DNA of 64,000 nt from Sulfitobacter albidus (GCF_018200035.1 NZ_CP073581.1:2972501-3036500), one strand, 5' to 3'; positions 9,901 through 19,004 are shown, counted from the first letter of the stretch. The notes: generated by a model from the sequence alone, not told the origin. Made by a program: numbers and translations.

Positions 9901-10407
9901 GAGGATCTTACCCGCATCGCCGCGCAGACCCTGTTTCGGCTAATGCTCATCAAGGATGAGTACGAGGTCGCCCGCCTGCACAGCTCTGAGCGTTTTGCGC
10001 AGAGGCTCGCAGCGGAGTTCGAGCCGGGGTTCAAGATCGACTACCATATGGCCCCACCCTTCCTGCCCGGAAGGCGCGACGCGCGGGGGCGCCCGCGCAA
10101 GCGCCGTTTCGGTCCGTGGCTGGGCGGCGTGCTCCGCGGGCTCGCACGCATGGCACCCTTGCGCGACGGGCCTCTCGATCCGTTCCGCTTTTCCGCGGAG
10201 CGGCGCGAGGAACGCGCGTTGATCGGCTGGTTCGAAGGGATCCTGACCGACATCGCGCCGCAGGTCGGTCCCGAAAACCACGATATCGCTACCAAAATTC
10301 TCGAAACACCACAGGAGTTTCGCGGCTACGGCCCGGTCAAGGCCGCGTCTGTCGCAAAGCATAAGCCCCGGATCGAAGAGTTGCTGCGGAAGCTGGCGCA
10401 AACTTGA
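6982..10407 (+). CDS. Indolepyruvate ferredoxin oxidoreductase, fused subunits
   Basis: From ATG 6982, preceded by GGGAGG, the protein has 1141 residues. The open frame continues upstream, but this start matches the family beginning and leaves room for a divergent promoter. The first part carries pyrimidine and TPP-binding domains of the 2-oxoacid ferredoxin oxidoreductase type (GYRGSPLGALDQ; CSGCPHNTSTKLPDG). A cysteine-rich iron-sulfur region starts near residue 635 (CEGCGDCSVASNC) and is followed by SSCNKDFSCLDGFCPSF. The gamma-type domain follows (VAGVGGTGVVTIGAL). It oxidises aryl-pyruvates from transaminated aromatic amino acids to acyl-CoA while reducing ferredoxin. Confidence 0.93.
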   Translation: MTKHPDNLPSYTLEDRYRFETGRVFLTGTQALVRIMFDQARRDRAAGLKTAGFVSGYRGSPLGALDQELWRAKHAAEAARITFMPAVNEDLGATAVLGAQQATLDPACEVEGVFSMWYGKGPGVDRSGDALKHGNAYGSAPKGGVLVVAGDDHGCVSSSMPHQSDVAFMSWFMPTLNPANVAEYLEFGEYGIALSRYSGTWVGFKAISETVESGQSVDLSSDRTFSLPAIDLPPGGLHVRPSDLPSPEIETRIAHKLRAVEAFVEANPIDRAIYDRPDARYGIVTTGKGHLDTLEALRLLGLDAAACRRLGIDIYKVGMVWPLARRDALNFVQGKNEVLVIEEKRGIIESQFKEYFYDWPGAKPDKMVGKYRAAGDPLIPWTGELSPLKLVPILAERLDAFFPDEGLAARARALTDTPPNLLNITGATRTPYFCSGCPHNTSTKLPDGSTAASGIGCHVMASWMDRATVGYAQMGGEGVPHVVASKFNGGKHIFQNLGEGTWYHSGALAIRQAVAQETNITYKILYNDAVAMTGGQPVDGPVSVQGIAHSCRAEGVARIALVSDDIGKFSRGDFPPGTSFHDRADLDPLQREMRDVKGVSVLIYEQTCATEKRRRRKRGTLEDPRKFAFINPDVCEGCGDCSVASNCLSVEPLETEFGRKRRINLSSCNKDFSCLDGFCPSFVTIEGERKRKRAGATLDPATLTRDLPPPPAISLETPFNLLVAGVGGTGVVTIGALITMAAHLEGKGASVLDFTGFAQKFGTVLSYIRVGERPEAIHQVRIDDRAADAVIASDIVASSAPRASVHYREGTRCVLNTAEMPTGDLVLHRDASLRTGAREAAIRAAVGAGNVTAFDANALAERLLGDAVFANVMLLGHAWQSGLVPVSEGALKQAITLNGVAVEKNALAFDCGRALAANPRVFDTSAPDDARLTLDRMIDRRAEELSASRDAAYAARYRDTLGAFRAALPADQAEDLTRIAAQTLFRLMLIKDEYEVARLHSSERFAQRLAAEFEPGFKIDYHMAPPFLPGRRDARGRPRKRRFGPWLGGVLRGLARMAPLRDGPLDPFRFSAERREERALIGWFEGILTDIAPQVGPENHDIATKILETPQEFRGYGPVKAASVAKHKPRIEELLRKLAQT

Positions 10408-10435
10408 CACAAAATTTCTATGCAGAAAAAAATCG

Positions 10436-10449
10436 TTTACCCGCGTAAA
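10436..10449. promoter_or_regulatory. Candidate LacI-type operator upstream of the LacI-type gene
   Basis: TTTACCCGCGTAAA is a near-perfect inverted repeat centred on CG, as in LacI-family sites. It lies 58 bases upstream of the regulator start and downstream of a TTGACA box (10404-10409). The half-site GCGTAAA recurs in the smoE promoter (11536-11550). This suggests autoregulation plus control of the polyol operon. Confidence 0.5.
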
Positions 10450-10507
10450 AAAGTTCGCACGCCCGCAAACTTCGTGCCAGACTGCGCGAAACTGCGGGAG
10501 GCAAACA

Positions 10508-11527
10508 GTGAAGAAGCTGCGCAACATGGAAGAGTTCGCCGCGCTCAGCGGGATTTCGCGTCCGACGGTATCCAAGTATTTCAATGACCCCGAAAGTGTG
10601 CGCGCCAGCACCCGGGCACGCATCGAAAAGGCGCTGACCCGTTACGATTACCGGCCCAACATCTTTGCTGTGAACCAGAACCGCAAACTGACCAAGAATG
10701 TCGGCATCGTGGTGCCCTACCTTGCCGACCCATTCTTTGCCGAAATCGCCCGCAATCTTGAACAGCGCTGCATCACGGCTGGATTCCGCCCGACGCTCTA
10801 CTCCGCGCATGGACAACCGGATGTCGAGGTTGAGATCCTCGATGATCTGCGTGCGCTCAAGCCCGCGGGAGTGCTGCTGGCCCCTTTGGGTCGCGCCTCC
10901 AATCGCGCGGCGATTGCGCGGTTTATCGACGATGTACCGACGATATTTTTCGACAACGTACTCGAGGACCTGGAGGCGACATTTGTCGGCTCCAACAACC
11001 CGAATCTGGCGCTTCAGATCGTTGATTATCTGTGTCGCAGCGGCGAACCCCCCTGCTTTCTGGAGATGGCGACACCGGCCAACCCCAACGCCCGCCGCCG
11101 CAGACAAGCCTATATCGACGCGATGGCCCAGGTCGGGGAGCGGGCGCAGGTCGTGCAGATCGCGGGCGAAGGCTGGCATTTTGAAGAGATTGGACGCCGC
11201 TTTGGCGGGGAGGCCGTCGCGGCGGGTAAATTTGCGACCAACACCGTCCTGTGCAGCAACGACCGACTGGCTATAGGGCTGCTGGCAGCCTGCTATGAAC
11301 AGGGCATCAGTGTCGGCCTCGGCGCCGACAGCGCCGTGCGCGTGGCAGGTCAGGACGACCACCCCTTCTCGCGCTATACCTGTCCCGCGCTGACCACGGT
11401 GGCGCAGGATTATGACGCGATTTCAGGCAAATCGGTCGAGTTGCTGCTGAACATGATCGACGGCGAAAATCCACCGGGCCCGCCAACGCTTTTTGATGGA
11501 AAGCTGGTCATGCGCCGCTCTGCCTGA
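10508..11527 (+). CDS. LacI-family transcriptional regulator of the polyol operon
   Basis: The protein has 339 residues. A LacI helix-turn-helix occupies about residues 5-50 (MEEFAALSGISRPTVSKYFN), followed by a hinge and a periplasmic-binding-protein-like sensor domain (VGIVVPYLADPFFAEIARNL). Its position immediately upstream of the smo-type transporter genes, and a half-site shared between both promoters, make it the probable local repressor with a sugar alcohol or sugar as inducer. GGGAGG lies before the ATG. Confidence 0.93.
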   Translation: MKKLRNMEEFAALSGISRPTVSKYFNDPESVRASTRARIEKALTRYDYRPNIFAVNQNRKLTKNVGIVVPYLADPFFAEIARNLEQRCITAGFRPTLYSAHGQPDVEVEILDDLRALKPAGVLLAPLGRASNRAAIARFIDDVPTIFFDNVLEDLEATFVGSNNPNLALQIVDYLCRSGEPPCFLEMATPANPNARRRRQAYIDAMAQVGERAQVVQIAGEGWHFEEIGRRFGGEAVAAGKFATNTVLCSNDRLAIGLLAACYEQGISVGLGADSAVRVAGQDDHPFSRYTCPALTTVAQDYDAISGKSVELLLNMIDGENPPGPPTLFDGKLVMRRSA

Positions 11528-11535
11528 AGTTGTAT

Positions 11536-11550
11536 TTTATCGCGCGTAAA
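11536..11550. promoter_or_regulatory. Candidate LacI-type operator upstream of smoE
   Basis: TTTATCGCGCGTAAA ends nine bases before a TTGACG box. A 14-base alignment with 10436-10449 matches at 11 positions, including an unbroken CGCGTAAA block. It lies only nine bases after the regulator stop, so it can act only on the downstream transporter operon. Confidence 0.45.
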
Positions 11551-11558
11551 GTTTTTAG

Positions 11559-11588
11559 TTGACGCAGGATGCACCCGCTCACTAGGGT
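11559..11588 (+). promoter_or_regulatory. Candidate sigma-70-type promoter for the polyol transporter operon
   Basis: TTGACG at 11559-11564 and TAGGGT at 11583-11588 are separated by 18 bases. The -35 box is good and the -10 box is weak, typical of a regulated promoter. A ribosome site (GAGGGAGGA) and ATG 11620 follow about 30 bases later. Confidence 0.45.
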
Positions 11589-11619
11589 GCCACATCACAT
11601 CTACCGAGGGAGGATTCGG

Positions 11620-12933
11620 ATGTTCAGCAAGACCGTATTTGCAACGGCCAGCGCGATCGCGATGATCGCAGGTTCCGTTGCTTTGGCCGATGGCCACAGC
11701 AAATCGATCACGATCGCCACCGTGAACAACGGCGACATGATCCGTATGCAAGGCTACACAGATCAGTTCACCGAAGAGACAGGCATCGCCGTCGAATGGG
11801 TGACACTCGAGGAAAACGTGCTGCGTCAGCGCGTGACCACGGACATCACCACCAAGGGTGGCCAGTTCGACATCATGACAATCGGCATGTACGAGACGCC
11901 GATCTGGGGCGCCAACGAATGGCTCGTCCCGCTTGACGATCTGTCCGCCGACTATAACGCCGACGACATCCTGCCCGCCATGGCCGGTGGCCTGTCGCAC
12001 GACGGTACGCTCTACGCGGCACCGTTCTACGGCGAAAGCTCGATGATCATGTACCGCACCGATCTGATGGAAGCCGCAGGCATGGAAATGCCCGACGCAC
12101 CCACATGGGAATTCATCCGTGACGCGGCGGCCGCCATGACCGACCGCGACAACGAGATCAACGGCATCTGCCTGCGCGGCAAGGCCGGCTGGGGCGAAGG
12201 CGGTGCCTTCATCACAGCGATGTCCAACTCGTTCGGCGCACGCGTGTTCGACGAAAACTGGGTTCCCCAGCTCGACAGCGAAGAGTGGGCCAACACGGTC
12301 AACTTCTTCAAAGACATGATGGATGCCTCCGGCCCCACGGGCTACGCAACCAACGGGTTCAACGAAAACCTCAACCTGTTCCAGCAGGGCAAATGTGGCA
12401 TGTGGATCGACGCGACCGTCGCGGCATCCTTTGTGACAAACCCTGACGACAGCACAGTCGCCGACAAGGTGAGCTTTGCTCTCGCACCCGACACCGGTCT
12501 GGGCAAACGCTCCAACTGGCTCTGGGCCTGGGCGCTGGCGATCCCCGCCGGTACACAGCAGGAAGCCGAAGCCAAGCAGTTCATCGAGTGGGCAACATCC
12601 ACCGACTACATTGAGCTGGTTGCGGAAAACGAAGGTTGGGCAAACGTGCCTCCCGGTGCGCGTACATCCCTGTACGAGAACCCCGAGTACCAGAAAGTGC
12701 CCTTCGCACAGATGACGCTCGACTCGATCCTGTCGGCTGATCCGCAGAACCCGACTGTGGAGCCTGTGCCCTACGTCGGCGTGCAGTTCGCAGCCATCCC
12801 CGAGTGGGCGGGTCTCTGGACACAAGTGAGCCAGGAACTGTCGGCCGCCTACGCCGGTCAGCAGACCGTCGAGGAAGCGCTTGAAAAAGCGCAGGCGATC
12901 GCCACCGAAGAAATGGAAGCCGCAGGCTACTAA
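11620..12933 (+). CDS. smoE: Periplasmic sugar-alcohol-binding protein of ABC transporter (SmoE-like)
   Basis: ATG 11620 follows GAGGGAGGA and opens a signal peptide of about 23 residues (FATASAIAMIAGSVALA), with cleavage likely before DGHSK. The mature protein is an extracellular solute-binding protein of the carbohydrate class; total length is 437 residues. The downstream sorbitol and mannitol dehydrogenases argue for a polyol substrate, as in the smo operon of Rhodobacter sphaeroides. A strong hairpin follows the stop, which may protect this message over the permease part. Confidence 0.92.
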   Translation: MFSKTVFATASAIAMIAGSVALADGHSKSITIATVNNGDMIRMQGYTDQFTEETGIAVEWVTLEENVLRQRVTTDITTKGGQFDIMTIGMYETPIWGANEWLVPLDDLSADYNADDILPAMAGGLSHDGTLYAAPFYGESSMIMYRTDLMEAAGMEMPDAPTWEFIRDAAAAMTDRDNEINGICLRGKAGWGEGGAFITAMSNSFGARVFDENWVPQLDSEEWANTVNFFKDMMDASGPTGYATNGFNENLNLFQQGKCGMWIDATVAASFVTNPDDSTVADKVSFALAPDTGLGKRSNWLWAWALAIPAGTQQEAEAKQFIEWATSTDYIELVAENEGWANVPPGARTSLYENPEYQKVPFAQMTLDSILSADPQNPTVEPVPYVGVQFAAIPEWAGLWTQVSQELSAAYAGQQTVEEALEKAQAIATEEMEAAGY

Positions 12934-12945
12934 GCCGCTGCTCCC

Positions 12946-12971
12946 GGGGCGGGCCGATACCGGCCTGCCCC
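12946..12971 (+). terminator. Strong intercistronic hairpin between smoE and smoF
   Basis: An 11-base stem (12946-12956 with 12961-12971, one G-U pair) encloses a four-base loop. No T-run follows, so it is unlikely to be a complete terminator. Hairpins after binding-protein genes of ABC operons usually stabilise the upstream message or reduce read-through, giving excess binding protein over permease. Confidence 0.65.
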
Positions 12972-13042
12972 ATACCACTCCCTTTCAAATTCCGCGTCAT
13001 CCCAGCAGACTGCAACCAGTCTGACCGATGGAGGTATGCCCG

Positions 13043-13908
13043 ATGGCCACCCAACACTCCCGTTCCGCCGCGCGTCTGATGATGGCGCCTGCCGTGGTCC
13101 TGCTGCTGGGCTGGATGCTCGTGCCGCTGATAATGACGCTCTATTTCTCGTTCCGCCGGTATCTGCCCCTGCGCGGTGGCGATCTGGGATGGGCCGGGTT
13201 CGACAACTACACCCGCTTTCTGTCCTCCAGCGCCTTCTGGCCCGCCGTTCAGACGACGCTCATCATCGTCGGTGGCGTGCTGATCATCACCGTATGCCTC
13301 GGTATCCTTCTGGCGATCCTGCTGGATCAGCCGATGTGGGGCCAGGGCATCGTGCGTATCCTCGTGATCGCCCCGTTCTTTGTGATGCCCACCGTGTCCG
13401 CGCTGGTGTGGAAAAACATGTTCATGGATCCGGTGAACGGGCTGTTTGCCCATCTGTGGCGGTTTTTCGGGGCCGAACCTGTCTCATGGCTTTCCGACGC
13501 CTCGCTCGGCTCCATCGTGATGATCGTCAGCTGGCAATGGCTGCCCTTTGCAACGCTGATCCTGCTGACGGCGATCCAGTCGCTCGACAGTGAGCAGCTG
13601 GAGGCCTCCGAGATGGACGGCGCGCCGATCCTCAGCCGGTTCTACCACATCGTCCTGCCGCACCTGGGGCGCGCCATCACCATCGTGATCCTGATCCAGA
13701 CGATCTTTCTGCTGTCGATCTTTGCCGAGATTTTCGTGACCACCGGCGGCGCCTTTGGCACCCGGACGCTGACCTACCTGATCTTCCAGCGCGTGCTGGA
13801 AAGCCAGAACGTCGGCCTGGGATCCGCCGGGGGGTCTACGCGATCATCCTCGCCAACATCGTCGCGATCTTCCTGATGCGCATAGTGGGGAAAAACCTCG
13901 ATGCCTGA
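13043..13908 (+). CDS. smoF: Polyol ABC transporter permease 1 (SmoF-like), apparent single-base frameshift
   Basis: ATG 13043 has GGAGG eight bases upstream, which favours it over ATG 13028. The product is a MalF-type inner-membrane permease with six helices and the EAA-like loop (ASEMDGAPILSRFYHIVLP). The frame breaks in the run of six G at 13829-13834: as written it ends at 13876 with an unrelated serine-rich tail. One extra G restores GGVYAIILANIVAIFLMRI and a stop at 13906-13908, giving about 288 residues. Sequencing error is more likely than a true mutation. Confidence 0.85.
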
Positions 13909-13956
13909 TCTCATGCACCCCGCGCCCCCCGTCCTTGCCGCGAAAGGAGCCCGCTA

Positions 13957-14787
13957 ATGGCCCGTGCCGTCACATCCCAACGCAAAGCGTTCAACACCGC
14001 ACTCGCCTGGACGATTGGTCTGCTGATCTTCTTCCCGATCCTGTGGACGATCCTCACCAGCTTCAAAACCGAAGCACAGGCCATCGCCAGCCCGCCGATC
14101 TTCCTCGGCTTTGACTGGACGCTGGAGAACTACCGCGTGGTGCAGGAACGCTCCAACTACATGCGGTTCCTGTGGAATTCGGTCATCATCGCGGGGGGCT
14201 CGACCATTCTGGGCATCATCATCGCGGTGCCTGCCGCGTGGTCCATGGCCTTCGTGCCCTCCAAACGGACCAAGGACATCCTGCTCTGGATGCTCTCGAC
14301 CAAGATGTTGCCAGCGGTGGGTGTGCTGTATCCGATCTATCTGATCTTTATCGAAATGGGTCTGCTCGACAGCCGCGCGGGTCTGGTTGTCGTGATGATG
14401 CTGATCAACCTGCCGATCATCGTCTGGATGCTTTACACCTATTTCCGCGAAATCCCCGGCGAGATCCTGGAGGCCGCCCGCATGGACGGCGCCACCCTGC
14501 GCGAAGAGGTGCTCTATATCCTCACGCCCATGGCCATTCCCGGCATCGCCTCGACGCTGCTGCTCAATTTCATCCTCGCCTGGAACGAAGCGTTCTGGAC
14601 GCTCAACCTCACGGCGGTCAACGCCGCCCCGCTCACGGCATTCATCGCCAGCTATTCCAGCCCCGAGGGCCTGTTCTTTGCCAAGCTCAGCGCGGCATCC
14701 ACCATGGCCATCGCGCCGATCCTCATCCTTGGCTGGTTCAGCCAGAAACAACTCGTCCGCGGCCTGACCTTTGGCGCGGTGAAATAA
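13957..14787 (+). CDS. smoG: Polyol ABC transporter permease 2 (SmoG-like)
   Basis: The 276-residue protein has six predicted membrane helices, starting with TALAWTIGLLIFFPILWTIL-like sequence. The EAA loop is EAARMDGATLREEVLYILTP near residues 170-190, where the ATPase docks. It is a MalG-type partner of the preceding permease. AAAGGAG lies before the ATG. It follows smoF by 48 bases and smoK starts 12 bases after its stop. Confidence 0.93.
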   Translation: MARAVTSQRKAFNTALAWTIGLLIFFPILWTILTSFKTEAQAIASPPIFLGFDWTLENYRVVQERSNYMRFLWNSVIIAGGSTILGIIIAVPAAWSMAFVPSKRTKDILLWMLSTKMLPAVGVLYPIYLIFIEMGLLDSRAGLVVVMMLINLPIIVWMLYTYFREIPGEILEAARMDGATLREEVLYILTPMAIPGIASTLLLNFILAWNEAFWTLNLTAVNAAPLTAFIASYSSPEGLFFAKLSAASTMAIAPILILGWFSQKQLVRGLTFGAVK

Positions 14788-14799
14788 GGGACACGACAC

Positions 14800-15804
14800 A
14801 TGGGACGCATTCAACTCAACGATGTCACCAAAAGCTTTGGCGACACTCAGGTCATCCCGCCCCTGAACCTCACCATCGAGGACGGCGAATTCACGGTGTT
14901 CGTCGGCCCATCGGGTTGCGGTAAATCCACCCTGCTGCGCCTGATTGCGGGGCTCGAGGATATCACCTCCGGCGCGATCGAGATCGACGGCACCGACGCC
15001 ACCTCGACCCCGCCCGCGAAACGCGGTCTGGCGATGGTCTTCCAGTCCTACGCGCTCTACCCGCATATGTCGGTGCGCAAGAACATCGCGTTCCCGCTGC
15101 GCATGGCCAAGATGGACGCCGCCGAAATCACCCGCCGCGTCGAAGGGGCGGCCAGCGTGCTCAACCTCACCGACTACCTTGATCGCCGTCCGGGTCAGCT
15201 GTCGGGGGGCCAGCGCCAGCGTGTTGCCATCGGCCGCGCCATCGTGCGTGAGCCTGCCGCATTCCTCTTTGACGAGCCGCTGTCAAACCTCGACGCCGCC
15301 CTGCGCGTCGGCATGCGCCTTGAGATTTCCGAGCTGCACAAGCGCCTTGCGACCACGATGATCTACGTCACCCACGATCAGGTCGAAGCGATGACCATGG
15401 CCGACAAGATCGTTGTGCTGCGCGCGGGCCACATCGAACAGGTCGGCTCCCCGCTCGAGCTCTACCGCGCGCCGCGCAACACCTTTGTCGCGGGCTTCAT
15501 CGGCTCGCCCAAGATGAACCTTATCGAGGGGCCTGAGGCCGCCAAGCACGACGCCCACACCATCGGCATTCGGCCCGAGCACTGCGACATTTCCAAGACC
15601 GAAGGTATTTGGAAAGGGACCGTGGGCGTGTCCGAACATCTGGGCTCCGACACCTTTTGCCACGTGCACGACACCGGTCTGGGCGACATGATTACCGTGC
15701 GCGCACAGGGCGACGTGGCGTTCAAGCACGGCGATGACATCTATCTCACGCCCCAGCCCGACCAGATCCACCGCTTTGGCGCAGACGGTCTGCGCATCGC
15801 ATGA
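14800..15804 (+). CDS. smoK: Polyol ABC transporter ATP-binding protein (SmoK, MalK/UgpC type)
   Basis: The protein has 334 residues. Walker A is GPSGCGKST (residues 36-44), the signature is LSGGQRQR, Walker B is [11 protein letters not shown], and the switch histidine is in [11 protein letters not shown]-terminal TOBE-type regulatory domain begins near residue 235, as in MalK. It energises SmoF/SmoG import. The last four bases overlap the start of the sorbitol dehydrogenase gene. Confidence 0.95.
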   Translation: MGRIQLNDVTKSFGDTQVIPPLNLTIEDGEFTVFVGPSGCGKSTLLRLIAGLEDITSGAIEIDGTDATSTPPAKRGLAMVFQSYALYPHMSVRKNIAFPLRMAKMDAAEITRRVEGAASVLNLTDYLDRRPGQLSGGQRQRVAIGRAIVREPAAFLFDEPLSNLDAALRVGMRLEISELHKRLATTMIYVTHDQVEAMTMADKIVVLRAGHIEQVGSPLELYRAPRNTFVAGFIGSPKMNLIEGPEAAKHDAHTIGIRPEHCDISKTEGIWKGTVGVSEHLGSDTFCHVHDTGLGDMITVRAQGDVAFKHGDDIYLTPQPDQIHRFGADGLRIA

Positions 15805-16579
15805 AACGGCTGGACGGCAAAACCGCGCTGATCACCGGCGCCGCGCGCGGCATCGGGAGCGCCTTTGCCGAAGCCTATGTGGCCGAAGGCGCGCGCGTGA
15901 TCATCGCCGACATCGACGAAGCCCGCGCGGCGCAGACCGCGAACGCCATCGACCGGGACAAGTGCCTGGCGGTGCACATGGACGTGACCGACACGGCCAG
16001 TATCCGCGATGGCTTGGGCGTGGCCGACAGTTACGATTTCGGCGATATCGACATCCTGATCAACAACGCCGCGATCTTTACCGCGGCACCAATCGTCGAG
16101 ATTGCCGAAACCGATTACGCCCGCGTTTTCGACATCAACGTCAAGGGTGCTCTTTTCACCCTTCAGGCGGTAGCCGAACGCATGATCGCGCGCGGCAAGG
16201 GCGGCAAGATCATCAACATGGCCTCCCAGGCCGGCCGCCGGGGGAGCCGCTGGTCGCGGTCTACTGCGCCTCCAAGGCGGCGGTGATCTCGCTCACCCAG
16301 TCGGCGGGGCTGGACCTCATTCGCCACGGCATCAACGTCAACGCCATCGCGCCGGGTGTGGTGGACGGTGAACACTGGGACGGCGTCGATGCGTTTTTCG
16401 CCAAACACGAGGGCAAAGCACCGGGCCAGAAAAAGGCCGAAGTCGCAGCCGCCGTACCTTTCGGACGCATGGGCACCGCCGAGGATCTCACCGGCATGGC
16501 CGTCTTTCTCGCCTCTGACGAGGCAAACTACATCGTCGCCCAGACCTACAACGTCGACGGCGGAAACTGGATGAGCTGA
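15801..16579 (+). CDS. smoS: Sorbitol (L-iditol) 2-dehydrogenase, SDR family, apparent frameshift
   Basis: The N-terminal frame shows the short-chain dehydrogenase cofactor loop [11 protein letters not shown] (about residues 12-22) and NNAAIF. It then breaks at the run of five G at 16240-16244. The continuing frame carries the catalytic YCASKAAV and a normal end ([10 protein letters not shown]). One added G gives a 259-residue enzyme, the usual length. It would oxidise D-sorbitol to D-fructose with NAD. The start overlaps smoK and the stop overlaps mtlK. Confidence 0.85.
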
Positions 16580-18065
16580 TGAATAAAGTCGCCCCCCCAA
16601 ACCCCTGCTCAAGCTTGGCGATGACACGCTTGGCGATCTGCCGATCACCGTCACGCGCCCCACCTACGACCGCGCAGCCCTGCGGCCCGGCATCGTGCAC
16701 GTGGGTCTCGGCAATTTTCACCGTGCCCATCAGGCGTGGTATCTGCACCGCCTGATGCAGCAGGGGCTGGCGCAGGATTGGGCGATCATCGGCGCGGGCG
16801 TGCGCGCGCCCGACGCGGCCATGCGCGACCGTCTTGCCGCGCAGGACTACCTCACCACCCTGATCGAGCTTGACCCGGACGGCATGTCCGTCGAAGTGAC
16901 CGGCGCGATGATCGATTTCCTGCCCGTCGCCGAGGATAACGCCCCGCTGATCGCCTGCATGAGCGATCCTGCGATTCGCATCGTGGCACTGACCGTGACC
17001 GAAGGCGGCTATTACGGTGGGCCCGACGGGGCGTTCGATCTGGACCACCCGGATATCACCCACGACATCGCCCATCCGGCGACTCCGCGCACCGTCTTTG
17101 GCGCCATCGTCGCCGCGCTTTCGGCCCGTCGTGCGGCAGGCGCGCAGCCCTTCACCGTGCAAAGCTGCGATAACCTGCAAGGCAACGGCGACATCACCCG
17201 TGCCGCCGTGCTGACGCTGGCGCAGCAAACCGATGCCGCGCTTGCCGACTGGATCGCTTCCAATGGTGCCTTCCCCAACTCCATGGTCGATTGCATCGTG
17301 CCCGCCACCGGCCCGCAGGAACTGGCCCTCGTGCAACGGCTCGGCATCGACGACGCCGCCCCGGTAACCCACGAAAATTTCCGCCAATGGGTGATCGAGG
17401 ACAGCTTTTGCGCGGGCCGTCCCCCGTGGGAAGCGGTGGGCGCCACGCTGACCGATGATGTGCACGCCTTTGAGGCGATGAAGATCCGTATGCTCAATGC
17501 AGGCCATCAGGTGCTGGCAAACGCGGGCGAATTGCTGGGGATCGAAACGATCTCGGGCTGCATGGCGCACGCGGACATTGCCGCGCTGTTTCAAAAGGTT
17601 CAGCAGAGCGAAATCGCGCCGCACGTCACCGCCGTTCCCGGCATGACGCCGGACGCTTACATCACCCTCATCAGCCGCCGCTTTGCCAATCCCGAAATCC
17701 ACGACACCACCCGCCGGGTCGCCTTTGACGGCCTGTCGCGGCACCGGGGATTCATCCATCCCATTCTGCGCGACGCACTTGTCGGCGACACGCCGATCAA
17801 AGGGCTTGCGCTGGTAGAGGCGCTCTGGGCGCGAATGTGCGCGGGCACCCGCGAGGACGGCAGCGAAATCGCCCCGAACGACCCGGAATGGGATCGCCTG
17901 AACACCCTCGCGCAGACCGCCCGTACCGATCCCAAAGCGTGGCTTACGCTCTACGACGATCTTGGCGATCACGCGCCGTTTGCCGATGCGTTTGGTGCTG
18001 CCCTGTCGCAGATTTGGAAAGAAGGCACAGGGGCGGCAATCCGCGCCTACCTTGCCGACACCTGA
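16579..18065 (+). CDS. mtlK: Mannitol 2-dehydrogenase, apparent frameshift near the start
   Basis: ATG 16579 overlaps the smoS stop (TGATG). The frame is lost at the run of seven C at 16592-16598. One added C gives an N-terminus reading LLKLGDDTLGDLPITVTRP that joins the long downstream frame (VGLGNFHRAHQAW), for about 495 residues. Without that correction the first usable start would be GTG 16695. This is the long-chain polyol dehydrogenase family, oxidising D-mannitol to D-fructose with NAD; KIRMLNAGHQVLAN carries family residues. Confidence 0.87.
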
Positions 18066-18077
18066 GCGGAGCGCCCC

Positions 18078-19004
18078 ATGATCCTGTGCAACGGCGAAGC
18101 GTTGATCGATATGCTGCCAATTTCTGTCAGCACCGGCCCCGATGCCTTCCAACCTCATCCCGGCGGCGCAGTCTTCAATACCGCTATCGCCTTGGGGCGG
18201 CTCGGAGTTGATTGCGGCCTGCTCACGGGGCTGTCGCGCGACATGTTCGGCGATCAACTGACCGAGGCACTGCGCGTTTCAGGGGTAAGCACTGCGCATG
18301 TGATCTACAGCGACAGACCCAGCACGCTGGCCTTCGTTCGGCTGACAGACGGGCAGGCAAGCTACAGCTTTTTTGACGAAAGCTCCGCCGGGCGGATGCT
18401 GGCGCCCCAGGATCTGCCAAAGCTCGACGCCGGGGTCACGGCACTTTACTTCGGGGGGATCAGCCTCGCGTGCGAGCCTGCGGCAGAGACCTACGCCGCC
18501 CTTCTCGACCGTCACGCAGACAGCTACCCGGTGATGATCGATCCCAACATCCGGCCCGGTTTTATCGCTGATCCGAACCGCTATCGGGCGCGTCTGAACC
18601 GCATGATCGGCCAAAGCGATATCGTCAAAGTCTCCGACGAAGATCTCGATTGGATCGACACGGGCACGGGGGACGTCGCGACCAAGGCGGCGCGCCTGCT
18701 GGCACAGGGACCGGCCGTCGTGATCGTGACCCGTGGTGGCGCGGGCGCCACCGGCTACCTGCGCGGCGGGGCGACGGTCGATGTGCCATCGCAAAAGGTG
18801 TTGGTCGTCGATACGGTCGGCGCAGGCGATACGTTCAACGCGGGCGTTCTGGCGCAGCTCAGCCGGGACGGCGCGTTGCAAAAATCCACGCTCGCCACCC
18901 TGTCGCCGGACACGCTGCACGCGGCGCTGTCTTTCGGGGCCACGGTTGCCGCCGTCACCGTCTCCCGTGCGGGCGCCAACCCGCCGTGGGCCCACGAAAT
19001 TTGA
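18078..19004 (+). CDS. mtlZ: Fructokinase, PfkB family
   Basis: The 308-residue protein has the PfkB N-terminal glycine motif (PHPGGAVFNTAIALGRLG) and the C-terminal signature DTVGAGDTFNAG with the catalytic aspartate. It would phosphorylate the fructose made by both dehydrogenases, feeding central metabolism. It lies 12 bases after mtlK. Its stop overlaps the likely TTG start of the next kinase gene. Confidence 0.9.
   Translation: MILCNGEALIDMLPISVSTGPDAFQPHPGGAVFNTAIALGRLGVDCGLLTGLSRDMFGDQLTEALRVSGVSTAHVIYSDRPSTLAFVRLTDGQASYSFFDESSAGRMLAPQDLPKLDAGVTALYFGGISLACEPAAETYAALLDRHADSYPVMIDPNIRPGFIADPNRYRARLNRMIGQSDIVKVSDEDLDWIDTGTGDVATKAARLLAQGPAVVIVTRGGAGATGYLRGGATVDVPSQKVLVVDTVGAGDTFNAGVLAQLSRDGALQKSTLATLSPDTLHAALSFGATVAAVTVSRAGANPPWAHEI

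Noticed and set aside
16240..16598. Programmed frameshifting in smoS and mtlK
   Set aside because: No slippery heptamer plus downstream structure is evident, and the same one-base loss occurs in unrelated genes.
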